A stretch of DNA of 64,000 nt, from the NCBI RefSeq assembly GCF_027580225.2, contig NC_073340.2, forward strand, positions 35,188,001-35,252,000. Reading direction: 5' to 3'. Each line of letters begins with the position of its first letter. Position 1 is the stretch's first letter. Source of the DNA: Misgurnus anguillicaudatus (taxonomy: Eukaryota; Chordata; Actinopteri; Cypriniformes; Cobitidae). Both the position numbers and the translations under genes were made by a program. A model generated the notes under the pieces. The model was not told where the DNA came from. It saw nothing but the letters and a program-made list of their open reading frames with translations, and did not search any database. Below are positions 47,039 through 58,879 of this stretch, one piece after another.

Positions 47039-48089
47039 GTTTAAAGCATTACCATTTTTACATTCCTTCCCACCATGACGTTTGAGACCTCAGTTTATGT
47101 GGCAGGTTGGGACAAATCTTACAAAGAAAGAAATGTGTAGAACATTAAAATGTGTGAAACAATGAAATGGCCCATGAAATCGCCTAAGCAACTGTCTCTG
47201 AACACACAGACAGATTGTCTTCATTATTTGCCTCAATCTAAAAAAAATAGGTCAGTGCGAAGCATGAACTTCTATAAATAGTTTTTGTTCATAGTTTTCT
47301 GTCTACTTCATACTTACATCTGTGTGGGAAACTTTGTGTGCTGGCTTCAACTGGATCACTGTATTTCCATCTACTGTAGAATAGTCAGCCATGTGGTAAA
47401 CTTTTAAATAAGTAGTAGTAATGCAGTGCACACATACCCAGCATCAATTGCTTAGAGAGGCGAGCACCAGGGTCAGACGATACAGCACCTTGGATCCCAT
47501 CCATAACTTGCGGTCCTTTGTTGCTACTGAGAGCCAACTCCTCACCAACAGTACATTTTGGAAGAGGTGAATGCCCCCCCCCACAGTTTTTCTTACTAAT
47601 TTTCCTGTTGGCAGCATCACAAACAAAACAAATCGGTTGTTAATACTGACCACTTTGATTTATGTTTTTATATTTTTCTTGGCAGCAGATTTTGTCTCGG
47701 TCTGCTGCCAAGAACATTTGGAGTTGGGGATGCATCTAAAAGGATCATCTTACTTATACCATGATATATTTTGGTATATGGTAGCACACAGTCACACACA
47801 AATTACATTCCATGCATGCATATAAATATTTATATTATATTATATTATATTATATTATATTATATTATATTATATTATATTATATTATATTATATTATAT
47901 TATATTATATTATATTATATTATGTATTATAATTATTATGTCATGAAAATCAGACTTTTTCCATGTTAAAGTGCTATAATTAGATCCCCAGTTCCTCTAT
48001 TAACCTAGAAAATGTATAAAAGATCATCCCAGTAACTTAGTGTTGGTAAACCATTCTCTGCAAACTTAAAATACGTGAAAAAATAAGTA
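47039..48089. other. No gene seen; (TATAT)n-type repeat at 47828-47923
   Basis: An ATATT pentanucleotide array of about 95 bp lies here. The remainder has only short unsupported ORFs. Confidence 0.6.
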
Positions 48090-49995
48090 ATTGAAATGTG
48101 GCTTCCCTTGTGATGTCAGAAGGGGAACTTATTATAATAATACCGCCCCTTAAGCTGCACTGTCCAACCACGGCACTGCCATTTAGTGCAGAGATCAGCT
48201 CATTTCCATTTTAAAGGACACACCCCAAAAATGACACAATTTTTCTCATACCTACAAAGTGGGAAAATTTATAATAAATTATCTATATGGTATTTTGAGT
48301 TAGAACATCACATACATACTCTAGGGACACCAAAGATATTTTTTTAACTTAATAAAGTCTTGTAAAATGAAAATTTGTCATATTTTGAATAATGATTTCT
48401 TGCTTCTCCTCAGAAAGATATACGGACCTTGATATTTCCATTGTAAATGCAATTGGTTGATTGGCACTGACATCACTTTTTTATGTGCACACGCGTGGAG
48501 TAATCATAATGATCAAAGCCAGAGTTGACAGAGAAAGTTAATAAGCCACTCAATGAAACCAATAAAGCCTGATTATATTGTTTTGGTTTTGTCAACTGGA
48601 ATCTAATCCTGTAACCATGAGTTTGTTCAACCACCTTCATAGTACAGGCCCTTGCTGCGGAGCACGTTATCCCGAAAGAATCAGTTGCTATGGTTACTAA
48701 CATAACCCAAAAGTTACCTCTGTTTACTTACTCTTAAACCTACCAACCAAGACCATCTGAAGTCTTTGGGTTCATCAATATTCTGCTCAATGCTCATCTG
48801 GTGTTTAGATAAAAAAACTGAGAATAACACACAGCATGAGCAAAATAGGACTCAGATTTCACCAGACCAGCAGAAACTTATGGCAAATAATACAGAGATC
48901 AGTGCCAGGAGTAATAATTTTGAGCTCTGGAGTCAATCTGTAAAGAGCTTTGTCTAGTTATAACTGTTACCACTTTCCTAGTTCCTAGTCGCTCTAAATA
49001 AAGAAAAAAATGACATTGTTTTCATTGCTATCTTCTCCAAGTGTATTTTTAACAGCAACATGAGACAAGCGGCAGCTCCCTTTCAGAGTTTACATCAAGA
49101 GATTTGATCTTTAAAGGAAACAGGGATAATGATCACTTCAGATTGGTATTTACATCTGGTCTCATTATGTTTTTCTTTCTCTTCCACACTTCATGTCCAG
49201 TAGTCTGAGAGACCTCAGGCAGGACAGATTTATGAGGCCCTGAATGAAAATATTTCTGCTTTGGTCTCTGTGCTTTGTGTGAGGTTAAAATTTAGACATC
49301 TTGTATTACAAATCTTATGAAACCCATTGCATACAGTTAGCTTAGCTAACACTATTTTATCAGTGTTAAACATATTAAATCAATCAACCAATATACACTC
49401 TCTCGGTCAAAAGCAGCAATATACACACCAGCACTGACAAACATGTGGCTTGCATTACTCCATCATGGTAGCACTGGGAAAACCCAGACAACTGGCAAAT
49501 TTAGATTTGCTCTGCAAGTAGTCTTGCAAAGAGGCAAATCAAGCCCATTTCTAATGCCGAGAAATCGCGGCACCAATCACAAAAGTTGGGGTGGGCTATA
49601 CACGATGATGACACCGCAGCGGCGGTGAAGCAGATTTTGTACATTACAAAGATGGATGGCGCTGTGGAACATCACTCTTTTGCGTCTGTTTTAAGCGATT
49701 CCTTTTTGTTAAAACACGAGCAAAGAACAACACTCGAAGCCTTCATATCTAAACAAAGATGTTATCGCTGTCTTACCGACTGGATCCGGCAAAAGTCTGA
49801 TATAGCTCTGCATACGTCATTTCCTTTATCGCTGTGATTGGTTTTGGGTCTATCCAATAGGCTTTATGCCCAGCTGCACTATTTGAGTGAGGTATTTGAG
49901 AGACGTTGGTGACGCTCTTTTGGAAATAATTTTTTCTATGAAGCTTTGCCAGATCCACCAGGGTCACCACTAAATGCATTGAAGCAACTGCCATG
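48090..49995. repeat. Intergenic segmental duplication, copy 1
   Basis: Matches 60715-62580 nearly throughout (CTTGTGATGTCAGAAGGGGA, CATACTCTAGGGACACCAAAG, ACATGTGGCTTGCATTACTC). ORFs in the two copies do not stay parallel, so no gene is supported. This block lies between genes A and B, and its partner between B and C. Confidence 0.85.
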
Positions 49996-50147
49996 TGATT
50001 GGTTGATTAGATAATTGCATTAATGAGAAATTGAACAGGTGTTCCTAATAATCCTTTAGGTAAGTGTATATAAATGTTATGCATAACTAATGTTTTTTTT
50101 TAATTTCACCAATTTTCTGTTTATCTCTTATTTACTTTATGGGATAA

Positions 50148-50716
50148 GTGAAGAGCATCAGCAGAGAAACTTCAGAATACAAACAATACATTCAGCAGTT
50201 ATTCATCACATGTGATACATTTATAATACAATAAAACTTTAGACTGATAAAAAAGATCAGACATCAATCATTATAGAGTATATAAATAAACTTTGTAAAA
50301 AAAAAAACTGCAGTTAGGCAATATAATCATGAGAAACATTTCAGTACATTATATTAAAATTAGTTTGAAGATGCAGAAAGTCTCAAAAACAGATGTTAAC
50401 ATTACCAACACCAAATGCAAAGAATAAAGCATTGAATGAATTAGAGAAATACAAGCAAACATAGTTTGGTCTGTGCATCTTAATAAGTTTATACAGGCCA
50501 AGTGTTGATTTTAAAATGATTTTCTTTAACATAAAAATATGCAGAAAAAACTACAAGTCATTTTACATTTAAGCTGTATATATACAATACTATCTGATAA
50601 AACAGATCAGTAACAATCATATTTCACAGAAATATAAAACAGAAAACGGAGCTTTAGTCCACAATCAAAGACTCATATTCCTGCAACATAAATATTAGCT
50701 TGATGTGATGCTGTTG
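50148..50716 (-). other. Gene B 3' UTR and flank
   Basis: Homologous to 11990-12653 and 63361-64000. ATACAATAAAACTTTAGACTG and CATTTTACATTTAAGCTGTATAT are shared landmarks. Confidence 0.7.
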
Positions 50717-50883
50717 TTACATTGTTTCTCTATCTGAATGTTCGTTGATGTTATTTTCACGTGCAGCCATATTATAATCCTGTGGAGATCTAGACGTCTT
50801 CCGTCTCTTCCAGAGAATCAATGCCACGATCACAATGACGAAACAGCTCAAGACACAAATGATGACGGCAATCGTTGTTTTAT
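50717..50883 (-). CDS. Gene B, transmembrane and tail exon
   Basis: Acceptor AATTTATTTTAG, then DKTT, membrane span IAVIICVLSCFVIVIVALIL, stop-transfer WKRRK and a 30-residue tail to a TAA at 50717. The tail keeps the gene A tyrosine context (PQDYNMAARE) but is about 20 residues shorter. No ITIM and no charged membrane residue. Confidence 0.75.
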
Positions 50884-51119
50884 CTAAAATAAATTTAGAT
50901 GTGCATTTAAACATGATTATGACATTGCAATCTCAGTGTTTTAGATTGGATCTCTTCAGTACTGCATATATGAATCATGTGATTAAATTATCTCAATATC
51001 TATAAACTCTGCTTTGAATAGTTACACATTGGTTGCTATATTGGACGTTGTTAAGCATTTAAAACTCTTAAAAATAATTGATTAATCTGTGATCAATGAT
51101 TACTTGAATAAGTTAATAC

Positions 51120-51176
51120 CTGTTGTTTGGACAGGAGGTTCCTCTGAAGATTGACCTGTGTCAACTTTAACAGCAC
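51120..51176 (-). CDS. Gene B, stalk exon (19 codons)
   Basis: Acceptor CTGTTTACAG and donor ACAG/GTATTAAC bound a 57-bp phase 1-1 exon encoding AVKVDTGQSSEEPPVQTT, a Pro/Ser/Thr/Glu-rich stalk. Confidence 0.6.
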
Positions 51177-51274
51177 CTGTAAACAGATTTTAAAATCACT
51201 GTTAATAAATTCATGATGAAAATATATTTCATTACAAACAATGTTTTGTAATGTTTTAATAGAAGTTAAACTAC

Positions 51275-51571
51275 CTGCTACATTTGCAGTGAATGATGTT
51301 GTGTGTGGTCCACAGTTGGTTTGCAAAAAGAATTTTAATGTTGCTGTCATGGTTTTATTTGCAGTGTAAGTACATGAATATCTGCTCTCTGCTATACAGG
51401 AATCATGTCTGAAGTCCTCTCTACAGATTGTTGGATCATCATCTGCTGCTACTGTATTAATAAACTTGTACATCTTCACACAGCATCCTTTGTTCAGATA
51501 AGAGACTGTGCAGGCAAGATTTATTTTATCTCCCACAAGTGCAGTCACATCTTCACACTTAATTGTGATAT
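51275..51571 (-). CDS. Gene B, Ig domain 3 (membrane-proximal)
   Basis: A 297-bp phase 1-1 exon (acceptor CTTTTGCAG, donor GCAG/GTAGTTT) encoding DITIKCEDVTALVGDKINLA, CTVSYLNKGCC, YSCTYTA and LQTNCG, with eight cysteines. It shares the AADDDP insertion and the Cys pair (GCC/RCC) with the gene A Ig domain, so it is the direct counterpart of the only Ig exon in gene A. Confidence 0.75.
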
Positions 51572-52461
51572 CTGCAAAAGAACAGATGATATTAACTGTA
51601 TACAACAACTCAATAAAAACATGTATTTTATTAAATGAATAAGAAATTAAATGAATTAAACAACTTATTGCTATTTGCTAACTTATAGTTTTGATCACTC
51701 TAACCATAACGTTTCCCAAATAAATGTATTGCTTATTTTCTAATGTGTTATTAATCCTTTAGTAAACTTGCCAGTAAATAATAACTATACTATTATTCAA
51801 AAACACAATCTTTATGCTGTATCAATGTAAAACCAACCATGCCATGTATTTGCTGTTGATTTAAGATTTATATAACATGAACAATGTTTATATACTGTTA
51901 TAAAATTATAAAAGGGAGAGTAAAAGGGTTAATTGAAAATTGAATATGAAGAAAACATATTTCAGTTGGAGACGATAATTTGCGTCATCGTAGACTTTGT
52001 GAACTTTGCATATTGTTAAGATGTACTAACGCACACTTGCACACCAAAGGAAATGTAAAATAGTGAATCAGATAATAGTGGCTCTTTAACTGAGCATTTA
52101 CCATGAAATGTAGTAGATATTTGGTACTGAAAGTTTTTTAATGAAGTTGTTGCTTTAATGACAACTAAATCAAACCGAACCGATCATGAGCCCCATTCAC
52201 TTTTTTTAGTAAAAAAGAATACTATGGAAGTGAATGGGGCTCATAAACAGATTGGATACAAACATTCCTCAAAATATCTGCCTTCATGTTCTCCAGAATA
52301 AAGGAATTTATACAGTTTTGTAACAACATGAGAGTTAGTACATTTATGTCAGTTATGAGAACATTTACATTTTTAGGTGAACTATCCCTTTAATGACATG
52401 TATACTCAATCTGACATGAATTCAACAATCAGCGAGTAATAGTTATTGAATAAATGAATAC

Positions 52462-52476
52462 TTGTGTCAAAAGCAT
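52462..52476 (-). CDS. Gene B, possible 15-bp microexon after Ig domain 2
   Basis: CTGTTTACAG acceptor, 15 bases encoding D-A-F-D-T, then GTATTC. Phase 1-1. A matching microexon follows Ig domain 1 at 57140-57154. Confidence 0.4.
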
Positions 52477-52576
52477 CTGTAAACAGATTTAAAAATCACT
52501 GTTAATAAATTCATGATTAGATGAACAAATGTGGATTAATTTCATTATAAACAATATTAAAGCTGACAAACTGTAC

Positions 52577-52861
52577 CTGTTATGTTCACACTGAAGTATG
52601 TTGTCTTTGCTCCACATGTGGTTTGTAAATAGAATTTAAATTTTGTTGTCATGGGTTTATCTGCAGTGTAAGGACATGAAAATCTGCTCTCTTGTTTACT
52701 GAGATCCTTGCTGAACTGTTCTTTACAGATATCACCAGCTGCTGTATCAGTAAACTTGTACATGGTCATGTTGCAGCTTTGGTTCGGATAAGAGACATTG
52801 CAGGCGAGATTTATTTCATGTCCCACAGGTGCAGTCACATCTTCACAGTTAATTGTGATAT
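52577..52861 (-). CDS. Gene B, Ig domain 2
   Basis: A 285-bp phase 1-1 exon (acceptor TTTCTTTGCAG, donor ACAG/GTACAG), 95 codons: DITINCEDVTAPVGHEINLA, VSYPNQSC, FSCPYTADKP, LQTTCGAKTTYF. Six cysteines. Closely related to Ig domain 1, with flanks 51960-52395 and 56635-57065 also matching, so domains 1 and 2 arose by recent duplication of an exon module. Confidence 0.75.
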
Positions 52862-52961
52862 CTGCAAAGAAACAAATGATATTAATTGTATACAACAACT
52901 CAATAAAAACATGTATTTTATTAAATGAATAAGAAATTAAATGAATGAAACAACTAGACGT

Positions 52962-54982
52962 CATGGGCGCGGGAAGTGAGGGTGCTGCAGGTACCGCAGC
53001 ACCCCCTGGTGGCAAAGATTTAAAACTGCAATGACCATAAAATGATAGCTTATAAATGTCTCTGATTGTTGTTTGTTACTGTTCCAATACATTTTGTATG
53101 TAATCATGTTTGGGCTGTGTGATGAAGAGAGAATGATTAATTTAGTAATTTTAAAATGATTTAATTTATTTCAGTGTGTATTAGCCAATCAGATTTGTTT
53201 TGACAACGTGAATGCGATTTAAGAATAAGCTGCGTATACGTATAAGCATAACACACAAGCACGCACACTCACAGCCACATAGAACGAATTACTAGGCTAT
53301 CTGTAGCCTATCTATCAGCTTCGCAATGTCTCAGAAGATTTTTTTTTCAAAAACACAGCCCAAAAGTCCCAAGGACTAGCGTTATTTGTCCAAATGACTC
53401 ACATATCAGAAAAAGGTAATCTAATTTAAAAATATAGCCAAATTGTGTTCAACGCACATGTAAATGTAAAAGAACATTTAAAGTAAACATTTAAAGTAAA
53501 AAAGATTTAAGTAAATTATTAAAACGACATGAGAGGAACTAAATTGTAAAGCCTCAATGTACAATAAGGAACATGCGCATATAAAAGTGGTGGGTATTTT
53601 AAAAATTAATATAAATTATTCCCATGCATCGATTTTAATGTTAAACATCTATAAATCCAAATGAATACATATGGAATATATTCCAACAATTTAGGATATG
53701 ATGTTTGAATTTTAAAGTCTAAAAATATCTTATTTTTACACCGCCGTGCAGGAGGCATGGCAATCTGAAACAAAACTTAAGACAAAATATTACATTTACG
53801 TTTAAAAAATAGAATTAGAATGTAACTGGTTCGCTGGAAACTCCATGTTGCACTTAAGCTACATCATACAGAATAGCAGACCCCGGTGCGTGATGGGTGC
53901 CAGAGGAGACTCCGCACATGACTCGTGTTGCATTTTGTAACTTTTACAAATCATTTTGTAGTTTGTGTAACTTTTTGGACACATTGTTACTTTGGCCTAA
54001 ATATAGTCTATAATAGGGATGTACCCGAAGCCAAATACGTTATTCGGAAGGGCACGGATAATAGCTTCAAAACGAATAACGAATTCATTCGAATAACAGA
54101 GAAAATATTCGGTCAGACATAATCACGTGTTTACTGGAACAGCTCTAAATTATAAACCCCTTAAAGCACGAATAATATGTGTGTGAAGGGAATGAGTGCA
54201 ATCTATAAAATGAAATTTTTGGCGCAAGCCTTATTTAGAAACGCGAGCTGTTTTGTAATTAATTTAAAATCTTAAAAACGCCGCTAATATCAAAATTCTT
54301 TTAACCCAACTTTAAAAATGACCCTTTTAGTTTTTTTCGTTTTATTTAATTAGACCAGAAAGCCTTGATAAAATGCTGCACTCTGATAATAAAATATTCG
54401 TTAATAACTCCGTATCTCCGTGTGACTCTGGTATGATCTTTTACTTACTTCTAGTCGAAGCAAGCTTTATTGTCAATCTAGGTGAATATAAAATAAATAA
54501 GTAAATAGATAAAAAATATGAAAATGTAACATTTTAAAAGCAAAATTTAAACTGAAGATTACTATGACATGAATTGCAATAAAAATAAAAATAAAGTAAG
54601 CAAATAACAACTGAAACATTTGAATTAAATCTTTCTAATTACATTATTGTTTAAAATCATGTTGCTGGTTTTGAACTAAGTCAAAACTGATTTTTAATAG
54701 AGCATACTGTTATTTGAAAATTTAAACGAATATCTGATTATTTATTTATTTAGATGAAGATGATTAAGATGATGATATAATATTTCTGATAATATGGCAT
54801 AGTTTTCTCCCCACCCAATGAGGCTAATAAAGTAATGATTAAAAAATATACTTAATCAACGGCCCGGCCAGAGGATAGTAGCAGAAAATAGAATTTTAGA
54901 ATTAGAATTCTATACCTATACCCCCCCCCCGCCGCATCCGCACCCCAGCACCCCCTACCGAAAATATCTTCCCGCGCCTCTG
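52962..54982. mobile_element. hAT element, 2021 bp, in gene B intron
   Basis: Ends CATGGGCGCGGGAAG and, in reverse, CAGAGGCGCGGGAAG. An exact 8-bp duplication CTAGACGT lies at 52954-52961 and 54983-54990. The paralogous intron beside Ig domain 3 lacks it. No transposase is recognised. It includes a palindromic CGAATAAC/GTTATTCG segment near 54040-54100. Confidence 0.9.
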
Positions 54983-55177
54983 CTAGACGTATTACTATTT
55001 GCTAACTTTTAGTTTTTTACGCTATTTATTTTTGAATTTGTCGATCACTAATCACTTTTTCAAATAAATGTATTGCTTATTTTCTAATGTGTAATTAATC
55101 CTTTTCTTAACTTGCCAGTAAAAAATAACTATACTATTATTCAAAAAGCAAAGTAAGTCAAGTCACAAATGCATTAA

Positions 55178-56521
55178 AGGTGCAATATTTAAGATATTTG
55201 CAGTAAAATGTCCAAAAACCACTAGGCCAGTGTTATATATTTTGTCCAGCTGATTACTATCAATATCTGTTATGTTTTCAACTACTTATAAATTGTGAGA
55301 AAATTGCCATTCAAAACATTGACACGGGGCAGTGCAGTCTCCTGTCAATGACGTTAATATCCATGTGACCCTTTGTCACCGCCTTTCCTGACGTAAAAAC
55401 CACATGACAACAGTGGTCGAGTTCGAAAAAATAAAATGGCGGCCAAGGAAGCGACTGGAGCACAAATTTAGTGTAAATAAAGATATTTTCACTTTTTACA
55501 CATTTTAATTGCATTTCTAGTGAGAAATTAGTATTGTAGTTTTCAAATATGTGATTATTTATCACAAAGGCGCTCTCTGTTTATATTTCAAACACGCTGC
55601 CTTTAAAGTGCGTCCGAAAGCCTTTCTCTGAGCTGCCTTCAAGGCCTCCGAGTCCGAAGTCATTTCCTCATGAGGCGACGAGGCAACAAGTCACTGCCTT
55701 GAGTTTTCGGATGCAGCCAGTGTCGTGGACAAATGCGGAAGTATGCGATAGCGCCTGTCGGGCTACGCGCTTGCTTATGGACTTATGGATTACTCTTCAC
55801 CGTCTGTCGCTGGTTGTGTCAGCAAAGACAGCTCCCGTAAGCATACGGGCCAACCAAACGACCCAAGAAGAGTTAGGAACAAAACGAGAGAAAGAATGAG
55901 GGTTTGGTGTTGTATTATATGGATGGACAGACCTTCGCCACAACATTTAACTATACAGAGATTCTGATCCTGCTTGTGTTTTACGCGATGGGTGAGTTGT
56001 TTTGATTCGTAACCCTTCAAAAAACGTATGCTATTATATTGATCACATTAGTGTGTAGATTGTAATCAGCGCGTCTTCCCGCGGACGATATGCACATCAA
56101 GAGGTATTGTACAGCAATATAAATGGTCATTTTAAGACACTTCACAATAAGATTTGTACTGTCAATACATTATGTGAAAAATCATTGTAGATTTTAAGTT
56201 TAATACTTAATTCTGTGCTGTGTTAACCATCAAATTTGGACTAATACTGTAACATCTATGACTAACAATTTCGTTTTGAACATCACATATAAACTTACAT
56301 AATGAAATAAACGATGTCATCAAACGCAACATTTATAAGACTTGATTACCTTATCCATCAACGTTATTTCTCATTCGCGTCTGATTGATGGCCATCAGCG
56401 GTTGAGTTAAAGACTACAAATCCCATAATTCCACACTGCTTCAGAGCGTCATTAAACAACGCCATTTGATGTTATTGTGTTTTGGCGCCATCTAGTGGTA
56501 AAAATTCTACGTATTCCACCT
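55178..56521. mobile_element. DNA element with TTAA flanks and AGGTGSAATA ends
   Basis: TTAA then AGGTGCAATA at the left and TATTCCACCT then TTAA at the right. A TTAA target fits piggyBac-like elements but the TIRs are short. Inside are fragments of other repeats (CTTCAAGGCCTCCGAGTCCG near 55635). No transposase domain recognised. Confidence 0.5.
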
Positions 56522-57139
56522 TTAATACAATTTGTGAGCTGTATCAATGTAAAACATGCCATGTATTTGCTGTTGATTTAAGACCCAAAATAAGAGTAAA
56601 AGAGTTCATAAAAATTTAATATGAAGAAAACATATTTCAGTTGGAGACGATAATTTGCGTCATCGTAGACTTTGAGAACTTTGCATTTTGTTAAGATGTA
56701 CTAACGCACACTTGCACACCAAAGGAAATGTAAAACAGTGAATCAGATAATAGTTGCTCTTTAACTGAACATTTAGCATGAAATGTAGTAGATATTTGGT
56801 ACTGAAAGTTTTTTAATGAAGTTGTTGCTTTAACGACAACTGAATCGGACCAAACCGATCATGAGCCCCATTCACTTTCATAGTAGGAAAAAAAATACTG
56901 TGGAAGTGAATGGGGCTCATAAACAGATTGGACACAAACATTCCTCAAAATATCTTCCTTCATGTTCTCCAGAATAAAGGAATTTATACAGTTTTGTAAA
57001 AATATGAGGGTGAGTACATTTATGCAAGTAATTTAGGAAAATTTACATTTTGAGGTGAACTATCCCTTAAATGACATGTATACTCAATCTGACATTAATT
57101 CAATAGTCAGCGATAAATAAATATTGAATGAATGAATAC

Positions 57140-57154
57140 TTGTGTAAAAAGCAT
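57140..57154 (-). CDS. Gene B, possible 15-bp microexon after Ig domain 1
   Basis: Same structure as 52462-52476, encoding D-A-F-Y-T; acceptor CTGTTTACAG, donor GTATTC. Confidence 0.4.
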
Positions 57155-57254
57155 CTGTAAACAGATTTTAAAATCACTGTTAATAGATTCATGATTAGAT
57201 GTACAAATGTGGATTTATTTCACTATAAACAATATTAAAGCTGTTAAACTGTAC

Positions 57255-57539
57255 CTGTTGTGCTCACACTGAATTCTTTTGTATTTGCTCCACATGTGGT
57301 TTGTAAATGGAATTTAAATGTTGTTTTCATAGCTTTATCTGCAGTGTAAAGACACGAGAAACTTCTCTCTTGTTTAAGGAGATCCTTGCTGAACTGCTCT
57401 TTACAGATTTCACCAGCTGCTGTAACAGTAAACTTGTACATGGTCATGTAGCAGTTTTGGTTCGGATAAGAGACTGTGCAGGTGAGATTTATTTCATGTC
57501 CCACAGTTCCAGCCACATCTTCACAGTTAATTATGATAT
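57255..57539 (-). CDS. Gene B, Ig domain 1 (membrane-distal)
   Basis: A 285-bp phase 1-1 exon, 95 codons: DIIINCEDVAGTVGHEINL, TCTVSYPNQNC, FSCLYTADKA, LQTTCGANTKEF. Six cysteines in the positions of domain 2. With domains 2 and 3 it would give a three-Ig receptor of about 399 residues if the leader were in frame. The present leader exon is out of phase with it (see 58763-58839). Confidence 0.75.
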
Positions 57540-57559
57540 CTGCAAAGAAACAGATAAAA

Positions 57560-58190
57560 TTACAGTTTTTCTCGATTGCTAAAACACTATAACCGTCTTT
57601 TGAACTAAAATTTCAAAACCATAACGCCATTTTTCAAGAAGCACAATCATTTTTCTGAACTATAAACACTACTCCCCTGCTTTAACACATCAGTCAGATT
57701 TGGTGAACTTTTACTTCAAAACTCTACACACAAACCCCTACATTTCTCAGTGCTTACACCATCTGGTCATATGGAAAGCACTAACATTCAATACTGTTCA
57801 CTCAAGTCAGCAAATCTTAGGATCAATTAGCAAACAATTACCAAGGTGAAAACACTAAGAGTCAAAATTGAACACACATCAATCACATCCTTCAATAGAT
57901 AGATAAAAGGGCCTGAATCAGTTCACTGAGCTTTGAACAATGAATCCACAGAGAAATGAAGGAATAAGTCAAGGAGAAGGAGGAGAAAAATAGGAGGGGA
58001 AGGAGGAGGACGTGGTGAAGGAGGAGAAGGAAGACGAAGGGCAAGGTGACAAGCCGTCTCAGATGAAATTTGGGCCACTCTGTCTCTGACCGTGTCCTTG
58101 TTCATGGTATGACTATGAGGGAGGCTGAGCAACGAGTAAAGCATAATTTGAGTCGCTTCACTGTTGCCTCCATCTTCAGAGTCTTCAGGG
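57560..58190 (+). pseudogene. Degenerate fish DNA transposon with transposase N-terminus
   Basis: TTTTTCTCGATTGCTAAAACAC at the left is an end I recognise from fish IS630/Harbinger-like elements. An ATG at 57941 opens MNPQRNEGISQGEGGE, then a stop. The match continues in broken frames with VSDEIWATL, MTMREAE and SRFTVASIFR, the helix-turn-helix part of such transposases. The rest is missing. Confidence 0.5.
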
Positions 58191-58622
58191 AGAAAACAGA
58201 TACTGCCCTTTTGGGAGTTCTTCGACTCGCCTGAAAAGTCCGCTCCCCTTCTCACTCTCATAATGGGAGAGGGAGGGTGTTACTGCGCCGAGTCAAAGTA
58301 CTCCCAAAAGTGCTATTACGCCATAAAATATAGTTACTCTTTTAAATCCGCTTAGAAAAGCGCTACGTTATATTTTGTACCACCAAACTTGCTCGTATAA
58401 CTACTCGTCTTAAATAGGAAAAACGTTGATGTGTTTGGTCACTTCTAACTTTATCTCTAAATGGTACCATTGAATGAATGGGGCTAAGCTAAATGCTATC
58501 GAAGCGTCGCAGCGCGCTCCAGCGCTTACGTGCACGCACACAGATGATAGAGGGATGTATCAACAATTCTTAGTTAATGTAATAACATATTTTAATATTG
58601 AAAATGAGTAGACTATTCCTTT
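58191..58622. mobile_element. Palindromic MITE (CTATTCCTTTAA end), copy 3
   Basis: AATGGGGCTAAGCTAAATGC and the terminal GAGTAGACTATTCCTTTAA match the 39449-39861 family. The left arm is replaced by a GC-richer segment with its own inverted motif (TTTTGGGAGT and ACTCCCAAAA). Confidence 0.6.
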
Positions 58623-58762
58623 AACAGAAGTAAATCTGCAAGTGATTGACAGTGTTTATTTTTTACAGGATTGAAGTGATTTCAGCATCACACACTGTTA
58701 AACCAGCAAACTGACCAGTAAAAGTGACTAACAAAGTTTCTTAGATAAATGTATTATATTAC

Positions 58763-58839
58763 CAGTCATCAGCCTCACAGACAGCAGTGTAAGTCCAAAC
58801 CAGCAGGACCAGTAGTACAACATTAACAGCACCCATCAT
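58763..58839 (-). pseudogene. Gene B signal-peptide exon, out of phase
   Basis: MMGAVNVVLLVLLVWTYTAV then CEADD closely matches the gene A leader. It has one extra base before the donor (GATGACTG/GTAATA against GATGATG/GTAATA), leaving phase 2 instead of phase 1. Joined to Ig domain 1 it would read TGA at once. The later exons of gene B are open, so this is either a recent inactivation, an alternative start, or a sequence error. Confidence 0.7.
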
Positions 58840-58879
58840 CCAGCTCTGTTATAAAGACATTATTTCAATTTAGAAATTA

